Shown: positions 17,669 to 26,468, counted from the stretch's first letter. The stretch: 64,000 nucleotides of DNA from Salinicola corii (GCF_008298015.1 NZ_VTPX01000003.1:363495-427494); one strand, 5' to 3'. Notes: generated from the letters alone by a model not told the origin. A program made the numbers and translations.

Positions 17669-17692
17669 AAGCCGGCATCCGCCGGCTTTTTT
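17669..17692 (+). terminator. Intrinsic terminator of grxA
   Basis: An 8-bp stem AAGCCGGC/GCCGGCTT (17669-17676 with 17681-17688) with an ATCC loop, running straight into T residues (TTTTTTC overall). Confidence 0.92.
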
Positions 17693-17748
17693 CGTTTCGG
17701 CGCGGCGCTGCTTCGTGATAGGCCTGCTCCTGCGGCCGCTCCACCACC

Positions 17749-19065
17749 TCACGCCGGTTGCAGACCGGACTCCTCTTGCGCGGCTTCCAGCTCCCCTTCC
17801 AGATTCAGCTCGTACTGGTAAGGACCATGCCGCGGATCCAGCTCGTTGATGTAGTGCGTCGATTCCACCATCGGTACCAGCGGCGTGTACGGTTCCTGCT
17901 CCTCCGGCGCCTTGACCGGCTCGCGTCGCCACAACCGATAACCGATAAACAGCGCCAGCCCCAGTGCGGCAGCGCCGAGAAACAGCCAGAGACCATCCGG
18001 CCCGACGCTGTGCATCAGTAGAGAAGCACTAAACGGCCCAACGATAGAGCCCACGCCGTAGCACATCAGGACTTTCGCATTGGCCTGGATCGTTTCTTCC
18101 GGCTCGAGCCAGTCATGCGTGTGGGCCAGGCTCAATGAATACAGGGTATGCAGCATCGCGGTATGGAAACTCGCGACGAAAACGAGCAGCCAGTAACTCG
18201 ATCTGGCGGCAAACACGATCAGCACGCCGGATATCGTCATCACCAGCGCCATGCACAGGATGACCTTGCGGCGATCGAAGCGGTCCGAGACCCTTCCCAG
18301 CGTCCACTGCGCGATGAGCGCCACCAGCGTGGTGATCGACATGAACTTCGCGGTCTGGGCCGTCGTGAGCCCGATCTCCTGGCCATAGTAGGGAGTCATC
18401 GCAAAGAAGGCCTGTACCATGAGCCCCGCCACGAAAGCCCCCACCAGCCCCACCGGTGCGCGCTTCAGCAGGGTACGCAGCGAGACCTTGGCGGATATGT
18501 CGTGACTGCTGCGCAGCGGCCCCTGGATGCGATGGATCGAAAGCGGTACCAGCGACAAGGCGAACAGAACACCGGCCACCGAGAACAGCACGAAAGTGCC
18601 CGGGTCCGCCATGTTGAGCATCCACTGGCCACCCGCCAGGGACAGCGTTGAGATCACCAGATACCAGCCCAGCACCCGACCGCGATTCTCGTTGGTCGAC
18701 TCTCCCGAGACCCAGGACTCCATCACCATCAACAACCCTGCGGTCGCCGCGCCGCCAAACAACCGCCAGATCAGCCACGCCCAGGGATTGACCCATAGCC
18801 CATGAAGCATCGCCGTCGCTGCCAGCAGCGCAGCGCAGGCAGCGAAAACACGAATGTGGCCGACACTGCGTATGCGTTTCTCCAGCCAGTAGCTCCCCGC
18901 AACGAAGCCCAGCGAAAAACAGGACATGAGCAAACCCGCCATCTGAGAGGGAAATGCTTCCAGCGACATGCGCACGCCGAGCAGCGTCATGATCAGTCCA
19001 TGCCCGAGCAGGAAGCTGATTTCACATAGAAACAGGATCGGCAGGGTCGCGGGTAGTGAACGCAA
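17749..19065 (-). CDS. Major facilitator superfamily transporter
   Basis: 438 residues with about 12 hydrophobic segments and a charged 40-residue C-terminal tail rich in Glu. MFS landmarks include GGQWML, the loop 8-9 motif GRVSDRFDRRK and the YcaD-like MVMESWVSGESTNENRGRVLGWY segment, so it belongs to the YcaD/drug-proton-antiporter-like group. Substrate unknown. I choose TTG 19065, which has GGAGA six bases upstream and begins the first membrane helix. The ATG ten bases upstream is out of frame, and the long in-frame extension to 19656 runs through the divergent promoter region. Confidence 0.88.
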   Translation of the reverse strand: MRSLPATLPILFLCEISFLLGHGLIMTLLGVRMSLEAFPSQMAGLLMSCFSLGFVAGSYWLEKRIRSVGHIRVFAACAALLAATAMLHGLWVNPWAWLIWRLFGGAATAGLLMVMESWVSGESTNENRGRVLGWYLVISTLSLAGGQWMLNMADPGTFVLFSVAGVLFALSLVPLSIHRIQGPLRSSHDISAKVSLRTLLKRAPVGLVGAFVAGLMVQAFFAMTPYYGQEIGLTTAQTAKFMSITTLVALIAQWTLGRVSDRFDRRKVILCMALVMTISGVLIVFAARSSYWLLVFVASFHTAMLHTLYSLSLAHTHDWLEPEETIQANAKVLMCYGVGSIVGPFSASLLMHSVGPDGLWLFLGAAALGLALFIGYRLWRREPVKAPEEQEPYTPLVPMVESTHYINELDPRHGPYQYELNLEGELEAAQEESGLQPA

Positions 19066-19480
19066 CGAGGTTCTCCATTCAGCGGCGGTTGGCGAAAAGT
19101 TCGACGTATTGGCGTCGATTCGAATCGATGAACGCCGAATTTCGGTGTCAGAAGACAAAAAGCGGCGGCAGTCTATCAAGTCAAAGCGTCTCTTGCCGAG
19201 ATCACACCTCCGTCTCAGGGTGATCGGCGGCCGACACGAATTATTCACACCTTCTGTGGATAACGCTGTGCATTTCCAGTGGCCGATAGCGATGGTCGCT
19301 GACCCTATCAACGCCGGCCTTAGATTGGTCAGTTTTTCGGCAATGACGGATCTCAACCTTTCCAACATTCCGCTGACTGATTCGCCGCGCTGGCCAGGAA
19401 CCAACGACTTCCCCGCCGAGTCGCTGTGCAGCTTGGCGACATTCCAGTAACATTGAGCCAAGTCATTGATGGAGAATGGC
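19066..19480. other. Divergent intergenic region between MFS transporter and acyltransferase genes
   Basis: 415 bp without a gene. It contains two head-to-head DnaA-box-like 9-mers at 19241-19263 and otherwise no recognised feature. Promoters for both flanking genes should lie here. Confidence 0.5.
19241..19263. promoter_or_regulatory. Two inverted DnaA-box-like 9-mers
   Basis: TTATTCACA at 19241-19249 fits the DnaA-box consensus TTATNCACA. TGTGGATAA at 19255-19263 is the exact complement of the strong box TTATCCACA. They face each other across five bases (CCTTC). The locus has none of the usual oriC neighbours (dnaA, dnaN, gidA), so DnaA titration or DnaA-dependent regulation is more likely than an origin. 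Confidence 0.55.
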
Positions 19481-20356
19481 ATGTCGACCCTGAAAGGGTG
19501 TGTCAGCGTCCTGTTGCTGGTCCTCAATACGCTCTTCTGGGGTGTACCTCTGGTGGCGCTGACGATACTGAAACTGGTCACGCCAACCCGGCGATGGCGC
19601 CTTCGGGTGCTCGGCGGTCTCCACTGGATCGCCCTCGCCTGGGTGAAAACCAACAATGTATGGATTCGCTGCTGGATTCATCCAAAGATCCACGCCGACC
19701 TCCCAGCCTCGCTCTCCCCGCGCCGCTGGTGGCTGGTCATAGCCAATCACCAGAGTTGGACCGATATCATTGCCCTGCTCTATGTGCTGACGGGTCGCGT
19801 CTCGATGCCAAAGTTCTTTCTCAAGCGGGAACTCATTCTGGTGCCAATTGTCGGGCTGGCCTGGTGGGCCCTGGAATTTCCATTCATGCGTCGTTACCCC
19901 CGCGAGAAGCTGGCTCGAAACCCCAAACTTGCCGAACGAGACCGCCAGGCGACCCGGCGCATGTGCGACCATGCCCGCGAGATGCCGATGACGATCTACA
20001 ACTTCGTCGAGGGGACGCGGTGCACACCGGAGAAGCAGCGCCGGCAGGAGAGCCCCTACCAACATCTCCTGCGACCCAAGGCCGGGGGCGTCGCGCAGGT
20101 GATCGGGCTGCTGGGGCCACGCCTGGACGGTATCATCGACGTGACCCTGCACTACCGTCGGGGCACGCCCAATTTCTGGGATTTCCTTTGCGGACGCGAG
20201 GCCGACGTGGCGATCGTCGCAAGATGTCTCGACAGGCCGGAGTGGATGCTGGACGGGGACTACGACGATGCCCAATACAAGGAACGTTTCTACACATGGT
20301 TGAACTTATTGTGGCAGGAAAAAGACGCGGCGCTCTCCTCCTACTCCTGGGATTGA
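19481..20356 (+). CDS. Lysophospholipid acyltransferase-family protein (YihG-like)
   Basis: 291 residues. An N-terminal membrane helix (about 5-27) is followed by the acyltransferase core: NHQSWTDI gives the catalytic NHxxxxD at about residue 88, and FVEGTR at about 174 is the glycerophosphate-binding motif. It probably acylates a glycerol-phosphate lipid at the inner membrane. The length and the trailing DYDDAQYKERFYTWLNLLW helix resemble E. coli YihG. ATG 19481 has GGAGA five bases upstream; TTG 19466 and ATG 19469 are alternatives. The end overlaps the next gene by 61 bp. Confidence 0.88.
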   Translation: MSTLKGCVSVLLLVLNTLFWGVPLVALTILKLVTPTRRWRLRVLGGLHWIALAWVKTNNVWIRCWIHPKIHADLPASLSPRRWWLVIANHQSWTDIIALLYVLTGRVSMPKFFLKRELILVPIVGLAWWALEFPFMRRYPREKLARNPKLAERDRQATRRMCDHAREMPMTIYNFVEGTRCTPEKQRRQESPYQHLLRPKAGGVAQVIGLLGPRLDGIIDVTLHYRRGTPNFWDFLCGREADVAIVARCLDRPEWMLDGDYDDAQYKERFYTWLNLLWQEKDAALSSYSWD

Positions 20357-21186
20357 CGCTGGTACTCGCGGGCTGCGCGAGCGGCGGTGGCAATCATGCC
20401 AGCATCGCCGACGGCGGGGGCTGGGTGACCGTGCAACGTGGCGATACATTGGGCAGGATCGCCAGCCAGGCGGGCGTACCATTACTCCGGCTCCAGCGCT
20501 TCAATCCAGGCGTGGACTCCCGCCGCCTGGCGGTTGGCCAACGTCTGCTGCTGCCTTCTCAGCAGGAGCGCGCTCCCGGTGGGGGCCCTTACCGCTACCA
20601 GGTAAGACGGGGGGACTCCCTCTATTCGATCGCGCGCTACTTCGGTGCCAACCCGCAGCGTGTCCAGGCCGCGAATACGGGCATCGACCCATCTCAATTG
20701 GCCGTCGGCCAGTTGATCCAGATTCCGCTGGCAGGCGGTTCGGCGAGTCGTCGAACACCGCCAACACCGGCGGCATCCCGGTCGCTGCCCGACCCCGGCC
20801 CGCTACCCTCGTCGGCAAGCCAGTGGCGCTGGCCATTGGATGACTACACCATCGAGCGCCGATTCGGGCGGGACGCCCATGGCACGCTGCAGCCCATGAT
20901 GCTATCAACACCCTCGCCCGCCACCGCCAAGGCAACCACCTCGGGCAAGGTAAGATTCGCCAGCGGCATGCGCCAGTTGGGACAGGTCGTCATACTCCAC
21001 CACGCCGACAACATGCAGAGCGTCTACGCGTTCTGCGACCGACTGATGGTGTCGGAGGGACAATCCGTCTCCGCCGGCACCCCGCTATGCGAAATCGGAA
21101 AGGAGAACGGCAGCAGCCGCTATCATCTGCTTTTCGATCTCCGCCACGGCGGCAAGCCCGTGGATCCCGCGGGCGTGCTACGCTAA
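20296..21186 (+). CDS. Lipoprotein with two LysM repeats and a degenerate LytM (M23) domain
   Basis: 296 residues. A lipoprotein signal ends in LVLAGC (lipobox Cys about residue 27). Two LysM peptidoglycan-binding repeats start at VTVQRGDTLGRIA and YQVRRGDSLYSIA. The C-terminal M23 fold (about 190-296) keeps GQVVILHHADNMQSVYAF and DLRHGGKPVDPAG but lacks the metal ligands: the HxxxD site is replaced by LQPMMLS, and HxH is changed to RYHLLF. It is therefore probably a non-catalytic LytM factor, like NlpD, that activates amidases or helps envelope integrity. The start overlaps the acyltransferase gene by 61 bp, so the two are likely coupled. Confidence 0.87.
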   Translation: MVELIVAGKRRGALLLLLGLTLVLAGCASGGGNHASIADGGGWVTVQRGDTLGRIASQAGVPLLRLQRFNPGVDSRRLAVGQRLLLPSQQERAPGGGPYRYQVRRGDSLYSIARYFGANPQRVQAANTGIDPSQLAVGQLIQIPLAGGSASRRTPPTPAASRSLPDPGPLPSSASQWRWPLDDYTIERRFGRDAHGTLQPMMLSTPSPATAKATTSGKVRFASGMRQLGQVVILHHADNMQSVYAFCDRLMVSEGQSVSAGTPLCEIGKENGSSRYHLLFDLRHGGKPVDPAGVLR

Positions 21187-21192
21187 TCAACG

Positions 21193-21210
21193 ATGTCATG
21201 AATTCGTCAT
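21193..21210 (+). promoter_or_regulatory. Possible PHO box upstream of the GT4/PAP2 genes
   Basis: The 18-mer ATGTCATGAATTCGTCAT holds two GTCAT cores 11 bases apart (21195-21199 and 21206-21210), the spacing of PhoB half-sites. By my count it matches 14 of 18 positions of the E. coli PHO-box consensus. It lies about 115 bp before the glycosyltransferase start. No clear -10 element at the ideal distance is seen. Confidence 0.4.
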
Positions 21211-21325
21211 CATCGTGACGCATTGACGTCATCGGTGCCCCGCATTATCGGAGACCAGTTCGAACACGGTTGGCGACGAGGCGGGACTGCTAGAAGGCTT
21301 CGCTGGCGTGGAAGGAGTGATAGAG

Positions 21326-22483
21326 ATGCGTGTAGCCCTGGTCAGTGAAACTTGGGCGCCGGAGGTCAACGGCGTGGCTCATACACTGAGTCAGCTCGCC
21401 AACCATCTGGCATCCAAGGGCGTCTTGCTCCAACTGATTCGTCCCAACCCGGTGAATGGCGAACGCGACGCCTTGGCAGAACGAGACGTTCACGTTCGGG
21501 GCATCGCCCTTCCCGTATACGCCGACGTGCATATCGGCCTGCCTTGTCGCCGACGCCTGGTCCGGCTCTGGCGCCACGAGCGCCCCGACGCAATCTACAT
21601 CGCGACCGAAGGCCCGCTCGGCTGGTCGGCGTTGAACGCAGCTCGCCACCTGGGAATTCCCGTGGTCAGCGGCTTTCATACCAACTTCGATCAATATGCC
21701 AGCAACTATCACCTCGGCTGGAGCATTCCTATCGCGCGCCGGGGATTGCGGTATTTTCACAATCGCTGCGACGCGACGCTGGTTCCCACCTCAGCACAAC
21801 AGAGAATGCTCGAAGGCAACGGGTACCGTCGCGTCTCGGTACTCGCCCGGGGCGTCGATGCCGAGCGCTACCGCCCCTCTCGTCGGGATGTCGAGCTGAG
21901 GCGCCAGTGGGGAGCCGGTCCACACCAGCCCGTTGCACTCTATGTCGGGCGACTCGCCAGCGAGAAGAATATCGACCTGCTGGCCGATACGATGGCAGCC
22001 ATGCAACGTGCCGACCCGTCGCTCGTGCAGGTACTGGTGGGGGACGGCCCCGCTCGCAAGACGATCGCCCGGCGACTGCCAGAAGCCATATTCACGGGAT
22101 TCAAGACCGGCGAAGCACTGGCCCGTCACTATGCCAGCGCCGATATGTTCATCTTTCCCTCGCTATCGGAGACGTTTGGCAATGTCGTCCCGGAGGCGAT
22201 GGCCAGCGGATTGCCCGTGGTGGCTTTCGATCACGCCGCAGCGGGGGAATTGATCACGGACAACGTCGATGGTCGCCTGGTGTCGCCGGGAGATTCTCGG
22301 GGCTTCATTCAGGCGGCCAGCGAGCTGTGCCGGCAGCCCGCGCTCTACGCTCGGCTGGGCCGTCAGGCACACCAGCGCGTCTCCAGTCTGAGCTGGAGCC
22401 ACATTGGCGATCGCTTTCTTGCGCAGTTGATTCAAGTTCAGGGGACCCAACATGCCGCCACGCACTCAACGTCTCACGTTTGA
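21326..22483 (+). CDS. GT4-family glycosyltransferase (GT-B fold)
   Basis: 385 residues. The N-terminal Rossmann opening MRVALVSETWAPEVNGVAHT and the C-terminal sugar-nucleotide domain (ALYVGRLASEKN near 205; SLSETFGNVVPEAMASGLPV near 285, containing the E-x7-E motif) are typical of family 4 enzymes that use GDP-mannose, UDP-glucose or similar donors. The NGVAHTLSQL beginning is common in lipid glycosyltransferases that glycosylate diacylglycerol. ATG 21326 follows AGGAG; GTG 21308 is an upstream alternative. It overlaps the PAP2 gene by 32 bp, so a DAG-producing phosphatase followed by a DAG glycosyltransferase is an attractive, unproven reading. Confidence 0.88.
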   Translation: MRVALVSETWAPEVNGVAHTLSQLANHLASKGVLLQLIRPNPVNGERDALAERDVHVRGIALPVYADVHIGLPCRRRLVRLWRHERPDAIYIATEGPLGWSALNAARHLGIPVVSGFHTNFDQYASNYHLGWSIPIARRGLRYFHNRCDATLVPTSAQQRMLEGNGYRRVSVLARGVDAERYRPSRRDVELRRQWGAGPHQPVALYVGRLASEKNIDLLADTMAAMQRADPSLVQVLVGDGPARKTIARRLPEAIFTGFKTGEALARHYASADMFIFPSLSETFGNVVPEAMASGLPVVAFDHAAAGELITDNVDGRLVSPGDSRGFIQAASELCRQPALYARLGRQAHQRVSSLSWSHIGDRFLAQLIQVQGTQHAATHSTSHV

Positions 22484-23006
22484 GCGACTGGATCGCTTCG
22501 AAAGTCGGCTCAGCCACCGTCTGGCGGAATTGTCTCGCCACACCCCAACACTCTGGCTTTTCCGCTGCGTCAGCAGATTGGGAGACTGGCCCGCGTGGGC
22601 GTTTCTGGCGCTGTTGCAACCCCTTCTTCACGGCTATCAAGGCTGGTTGATCGCCATTCAGTGGGGCCTGACGGCTAGCATTGCCGCCCTGCTCTACCGT
22701 CTGCTCAAGACCCGTCTGTGTCGTGAGCGCCCGTATATCACCTTCACGACGATCCGTTGCACAATGCCTCCCGTGGACCGCTACAGTTTTCCCAGCGGGC
22801 ATACCTTGCATGCGGTCATGTTCACTAGCCTGACGGCCGCCAGCAGCCCGCAACTGCTGCCAGCGGTCCTGCCTCTTGCCGGCCTGATCGCCATCTCCCG
22901 CGTGGTGCTGGGACTCCATTACGTCAGTGACGTGGTCGTGGGAGCGCTGATCGGAGCAGGCCTCGCCTGGTGCAGCGGTCTGCTGGTTCTGATGGTCTGG
23001 AACTGA
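22452..23006 (+). CDS. PAP2-family membrane phosphatase
   Basis: 184 residues with about five hydrophobic segments. The three PAP2 motifs are complete: KTRLCRERPY (about 90-99), PSGHTLHA (about 115) and SRVVLGLHYVSDVVVG (about 150-165), with catalytic His residues in motifs 2 and 3. Candidates are phosphatidate phosphatase, PGP phosphatase or undecaprenyl-diphosphatase. It is translationally overlapped with the upstream GT4 gene, favouring a lipid-glycosylation partner. Confidence 0.9.
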   Translation: MPPRTQRLTFERLDRFESRLSHRLAELSRHTPTLWLFRCVSRLGDWPAWAFLALLQPLLHGYQGWLIAIQWGLTASIAALLYRLLKTRLCRERPYITFTTIRCTMPPVDRYSFPSGHTLHAVMFTSLTAASSPQLLPAVLPLAGLIAISRVVLGLHYVSDVVVGALIGAGLAWCSGLLVLMVWN

Positions 23007-23017
23007 AGTCCCTGTAT

Positions 23018-23629
23018 ATGCCTAGCAGTACCCGCTGGCAATGCGTCGTCGCTTCCCCGTCGTTGATACTGCTCCCCGATTTCGTCGCCGCGGCCGAAGC
23101 CTCCGCCATTCAACGGGTGCTTGAGCAGGAGATCGCGTGGTCTTCGCCGACCCTGTCGCTCTACGGGAAACGACATGTCATTCCCCGCTCTCAATGCTGG
23201 ATGGGCGATGACGGCGCAAGCTATCACTACTCCGGTCGGACCCTTCAACCACGGCCTTGGCATCCGCTGGTAGAGGATCTGAGAAACCGAGTGCGAAGTG
23301 CGCTGCAGGCAGAAAACCTACCTTACGCCGACTTCAACAGTGCCTTGCTGAACCGCTACGAGAGCGGCGAGCAAAGAATGGGGTGGCACAGCGACGATGA
23401 ACCCGAGCTGGGAAAGAACCCTATCGTCGCCTCGCTTTCGATGGGCAGTGAACGCCCTCTTCGCTTTCGGGAGAAAACGGGTGGATCCCATCACGCCTTC
23501 AACGTCTGGCTACCGCATGGCAGCCTCCTGCTGATGGGGCCCGGTGTTCAATCTCGATGGCAGCATGCGCTCGCGCCACGCGTGATCGACGGCGTCCGTA
23601 TCAACCTGACCTTTCGTCGAATCCTCTAG
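23018..23629 (+). CDS. AlkB-family Fe(II)/2-oxoglutarate-dependent dioxygenase
   Basis: 203 residues. Oxidatively removes alkyl groups from bases (1-meA, 3-meC) in DNA or RNA. Iron ligands are in GWHSDDE (HxD, about residue 126) and the later WQHAL His. The 2-oxoglutarate-binding NRY and the terminal RINLTFR Arg motifs are present. The PRSQCWMGD nucleotide-recognition lid and short length resemble the ABH2/AlkB-like group rather than E. coli AlkB itself. ATG 23018 has only a weak ribosome-binding site; a GTG at 22970 would overlap the PAP2 gene. Confidence 0.9.
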   Translation: MPSSTRWQCVVASPSLILLPDFVAAAEASAIQRVLEQEIAWSSPTLSLYGKRHVIPRSQCWMGDDGASYHYSGRTLQPRPWHPLVEDLRNRVRSALQAENLPYADFNSALLNRYESGEQRMGWHSDDEPELGKNPIVASLSMGSERPLRFREKTGGSHHAFNVWLPHGSLLLMGPGVQSRWQHALAPRVIDGVRINLTFRRIL

Positions 23630-23653
23630 GGGCTTCTCAGGGCTACTGAAACC

Positions 23654-23680
23654 AAAAATGCCTCCCTATTTGGGAGGCAT
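23654..23680 (-). terminator. Intrinsic terminator downstream of gcvT
   Basis: A perfect 9-bp stem ATGCCTCCC/GGGAGGCAT (23658-23666 with 23672-23680). On the minus strand it is followed by a run of five T, so it terminates the gcvT transcript 46 bp past its stop codon and sits 28 bp after alkB on the other strand. Confidence 0.9.
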
Positions 23681-23684
23681 GAAA

Positions 23685-23701
23685 GATAACGGTATAAACT
23701 T
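23685..23701 (+). repeat. 17-bp dispersed repeat, copy 2
   Basis: GATAACGGTATAAACTT, exact match to 7263-7279. Here it lies between the gcvT stop codon and its terminator, so it would be in the gcvT 3' untranslated region. Confidence 0.85.
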
Positions 23702-23725
23702 GAGAGACACCGCCTCGTAAGCGGA

Positions 23726-24838
23726 TCAGCCGCGATAATAGTTGGCTGGCACGAAAGGCATCGGGCTGATCACCATCGGCAATCGCTTGCCGCGAACATC
23801 GGCATAGAGCGTGGCGCCCTTCTCGGCAACTTCGACCGCAACGTAGGCCATGGCCACGGGCGCGCCCACGCTGGGCCCGAAACTGCCCGAGGTGACTTGC
23901 CCGACCATCCGGTCGTTCACGTCGAACAGTTCGACCCCCTCCCGGACCGGCGCTCGGCCTTCTCCAAGCAAGCCGACACGACGACGACGATGATCCCTGG
24001 CCTGCAGTTGATGTAGGACCCTGTCCGCACCGGGAAAGCCGGCTTCCCGTTCCCCCCCGACACGCCGTGGCTTACCCACCGCCCAGGAGAGACTCGCCTC
24101 GACGGGCGTGGTGGTGGTGTCGAGATCGTGTCCGTAAAGGCATAGCCCGGCCTCAAGGCGCAGCGAATCCCGTGCGCCCAGACCAATCGGCTCGACCTCG
24201 GGCTGATCGACAAACCAGCGTGCAAGCGCTTCGGCCGCGCCGGACGGCACCGAGATTTCGAAGCCGTCTTCACCGGTATAGCCGCTTCTGCTTATCCATG
24301 TCTCGTGACCCATGATCTCGAACCGATCATGTTGCATGAATACCAGATCGCAAGCCGCCGGACAGAGGCGCCGCATGACGGCCGTGGCATCAGGCCCCTG
24401 CAGCGCCAGCAGCCCACGGTCCAGAATCTCGACATCGTGATCCGCCCCGAGCCCGGTGCGCATCAGCGCGAGGTCCTGGTCCTTGCATGCGGCGTTCACC
24501 ACCACGTACAGCGAGTCGCCCTGATTGACGATCATCAGATCGTCCAGGATGCCGCCTTCGCCGTTGGTAAACAGCGCGTAGCGCTGCCCTCCCTTCTGCA
24601 GCCCGACCACATCGGCGGTAACGAGGGTCTCCATCGCCTTCGCGGGAGTCGGCCCGGTCACCGTCACCTGCCCCATGTGGGAAACATCGAACAGCCCACA
24701 AGCCCGGCGCGTATGTTCGTGCTCTTTCTTGACGCCCAGCGGATATTGCACGGGCATGCTGTATCCCGCGAAAGGCACCATCTTGCCACCGAGCTCTTGA
24801 TGCAACGCAAACAGCGGGGTCTGTTTCATGTCGGACAT
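23726..24838 (-). CDS. gcvT: Glycine cleavage system T protein (aminomethyltransferase)
   Basis: 370 residues. Transfers the methylene group from aminomethyl-lipoyl GcvH to tetrahydrofolate, releasing ammonia. Landmarks: MVPFAGYSMPVQYPLG, the CGLFDVSHMGQV block, ISRSGYTGEDGFEI, and the C-terminal GPSVGAPVAMAYV. ATG 24838 is preceded by GGAG six bases away. It lies 33 bp after the symporter gene on the same strand and apart from gcvH/gcvP, which are divergent. Confidence 0.96.
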   Translation of the reverse strand: MSDMKQTPLFALHQELGGKMVPFAGYSMPVQYPLGVKKEHEHTRRACGLFDVSHMGQVTVTGPTPAKAMETLVTADVVGLQKGGQRYALFTNGEGGILDDLMIVNQGDSLYVVVNAACKDQDLALMRTGLGADHDVEILDRGLLALQGPDATAVMRRLCPAACDLVFMQHDRFEIMGHETWISRSGYTGEDGFEISVPSGAAEALARWFVDQPEVEPIGLGARDSLRLEAGLCLYGHDLDTTTTPVEASLSWAVGKPRRVGGEREAGFPGADRVLHQLQARDHRRRRVGLLGEGRAPVREGVELFDVNDRMVGQVTSGSFGPSVGAPVAMAYVAVEVAEKGATLYADVRGKRLPMVISPMPFVPANYYRG

Positions 24839-24871
24839 GGATGTCTCCAGATCAGGGCAGATAGAAAAACG

Positions 24872-26278
24872 TTACGCTTTAGGATCGTGACCTTCCAGCG
24901 CTTCGCCCGGCAGGACCGTCTTGCCCGCGAAGTGGTCCCGAGTCAGCTTGAAAACCACCGGCGACAGCAGCGCCAACGCGATCAGGTTGGGGATCGCCAT
25001 CATCGCGTTGAAGGTGTCCGCTACCAGCCAGATGAAGTCCAGCTTCGCCATGGCGCCGACAGGCACTGCCAGGACGAACAGTATGCGATAAAGCAGAATC
25101 GCCCGATCGCCGAACAGATACTGGAAGCATTTCTCGCCGTAGAACGACCAGCCAAGAATCGTGGTGAAGGCGAATATCGACAGCGCGATCGCGACGATAT
25201 GCTGTCCGATGCCGGGCAAGGCACTGTCGAAGGAGAGAGAGGTCAACGCCGCGCCGCTTTCACCATCGAGCCAGTGGGTCGAGGTCAGAATTACCAGCGC
25301 GGTCATGGTGCAGACCACCAGCGTATCGATGAATGTTCCCAGCATGGCGATCAGCCCCTGGCGGACCGGATTGCGTGTCTGCGCCGCGGCATGCGCGATA
25401 GGCGCACTGCCCAGGCCGGCTTCGTTGGAGAAGATCCCGCGGGCCACGCCAAAACGGATCGCCGCCGCCACCGCCGCGCCGGCGAAACCACCACTGGCGG
25501 CAATCGGTTGGAAGGCGTGGGAAAAGATCGTTCCCAATGCGCTACCGATTTGATCTGCGTTCAGCACCAGAACGACCACGCCAGCTGCAAAATAGGCAAC
25601 GGCCATCAAAGGCACCAGCTTGCCGGCGACGCGGGAGATACGTTTGATCCCCCCCAGAATCACCGCGCCAGCCAGCACCATGATAATCACGCCGGTCAGC
25701 CAGGCCGGCACACCGAACGACGTCGTCAATGCATCTGCAACGGAATTGGATTGAACGGTATTGCCGATGCCGAAGGCCGCCACCGCACCAAAGAACGCGA
25801 ACAATCCGCCCAGCCAGGCCCACCGTTTGCCAAGCCCGTTACGGATGTAATACATCGGGCCGCCGACATGGTTGCCGGTCGAATCGGTCTGGCGATATCG
25901 GACAGCCAGCACGGCTTCGGCGAACTTGGTCGCCATCCCTACCAACGCCGTCAGCCACATCCAGAATACCGCCCCCGGCCCACCGAGCGCGATGGCGGTG
26001 GCGACGCCCGCGATATTGCCGGTACCGATGGTCGCGGAGAGCGCTGTCATCAGCGCATTGAACGGTGATATTTCGCCTTCATCACGACTGTCGGCTTCAC
26101 TGCGACGTCCACGCCACAGCAGGCTGAAACCGAGCCCCAACTTGCGGATGGGCATCAATTTGAGCCCCACCTGCAGATAGATACCGACCCCAAACAGCAG
26201 AATCAGCATCAATGGCCCCCAAACGACACCATTGATGGTACTGAACACTACATTAAGTTGATCCACGTCGACCTCCAT
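24872..26278 (-). CDS. AGCS-family sodium:amino-acid (alanine/glycine) symporter
   Basis: 468 residues with about 11 membrane segments. The AGCS signatures are clear: ALSATIGTGNIAGVATAI, GPGAVFWMWLTALVGMATKF, GGPMYYIRNGLG and GIFSNEAGLGSAPIAHAAA. Takes up alanine or glycine with Na+. Operon position directly upstream of gcvT argues for glycine. ATG 26278 is chosen by family length; GTG 26329 would add 17 unconserved residues. The gene is divergent from gcvH across a 485-bp control region with a palindromic operator candidate. Confidence 0.92.
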   Translation of the reverse strand: MEVDVDQLNVVFSTINGVVWGPLMLILLFGVGIYLQVGLKLMPIRKLGLGFSLLWRGRRSEADSRDEGEISPFNALMTALSATIGTGNIAGVATAIALGGPGAVFWMWLTALVGMATKFAEAVLAVRYRQTDSTGNHVGGPMYYIRNGLGKRWAWLGGLFAFFGAVAAFGIGNTVQSNSVADALTTSFGVPAWLTGVIIMVLAGAVILGGIKRISRVAGKLVPLMAVAYFAAGVVVLVLNADQIGSALGTIFSHAFQPIAASGGFAGAAVAAAIRFGVARGIFSNEAGLGSAPIAHAAAQTRNPVRQGLIAMLGTFIDTLVVCTMTALVILTSTHWLDGESGAALTSLSFDSALPGIGQHIVAIALSIFAFTTILGWSFYGEKCFQYLFGDRAILLYRILFVLAVPVGAMAKLDFIWLVADTFNAMMAIPNLIALALLSPVVFKLTRDHFAGKTVLPGEALEGHDPKA

Positions 26279-26468
26279 TATCACGTTGTTGTTGCTGTCG
26301 AACGGGCTCGAACGGCCAGCCGTCGCCACGATCGATCATTGACAAGTCAGAGCGAGGCAACAATAGAGGATTCAACTACGTGTTCACAATTATTCCAAAG
26401 CATTCATCCAGCAACCGTCGCCACATCTCGCGTAGCGAGGCGCTACACCTTAGCGAAAAGCGCCGGGT

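Noticed and set aside
19241..19263. Replication origin at the DnaA-box pair
   Set aside because: Only two boxes, no AT-rich unwinding region beside them and no origin-associated genes.
24305..26068. 587-codon plus-strand open frame
   Set aside because: Antisense to gcvT and the AGCS symporter, His/Arg-rich, no recognisable domain.
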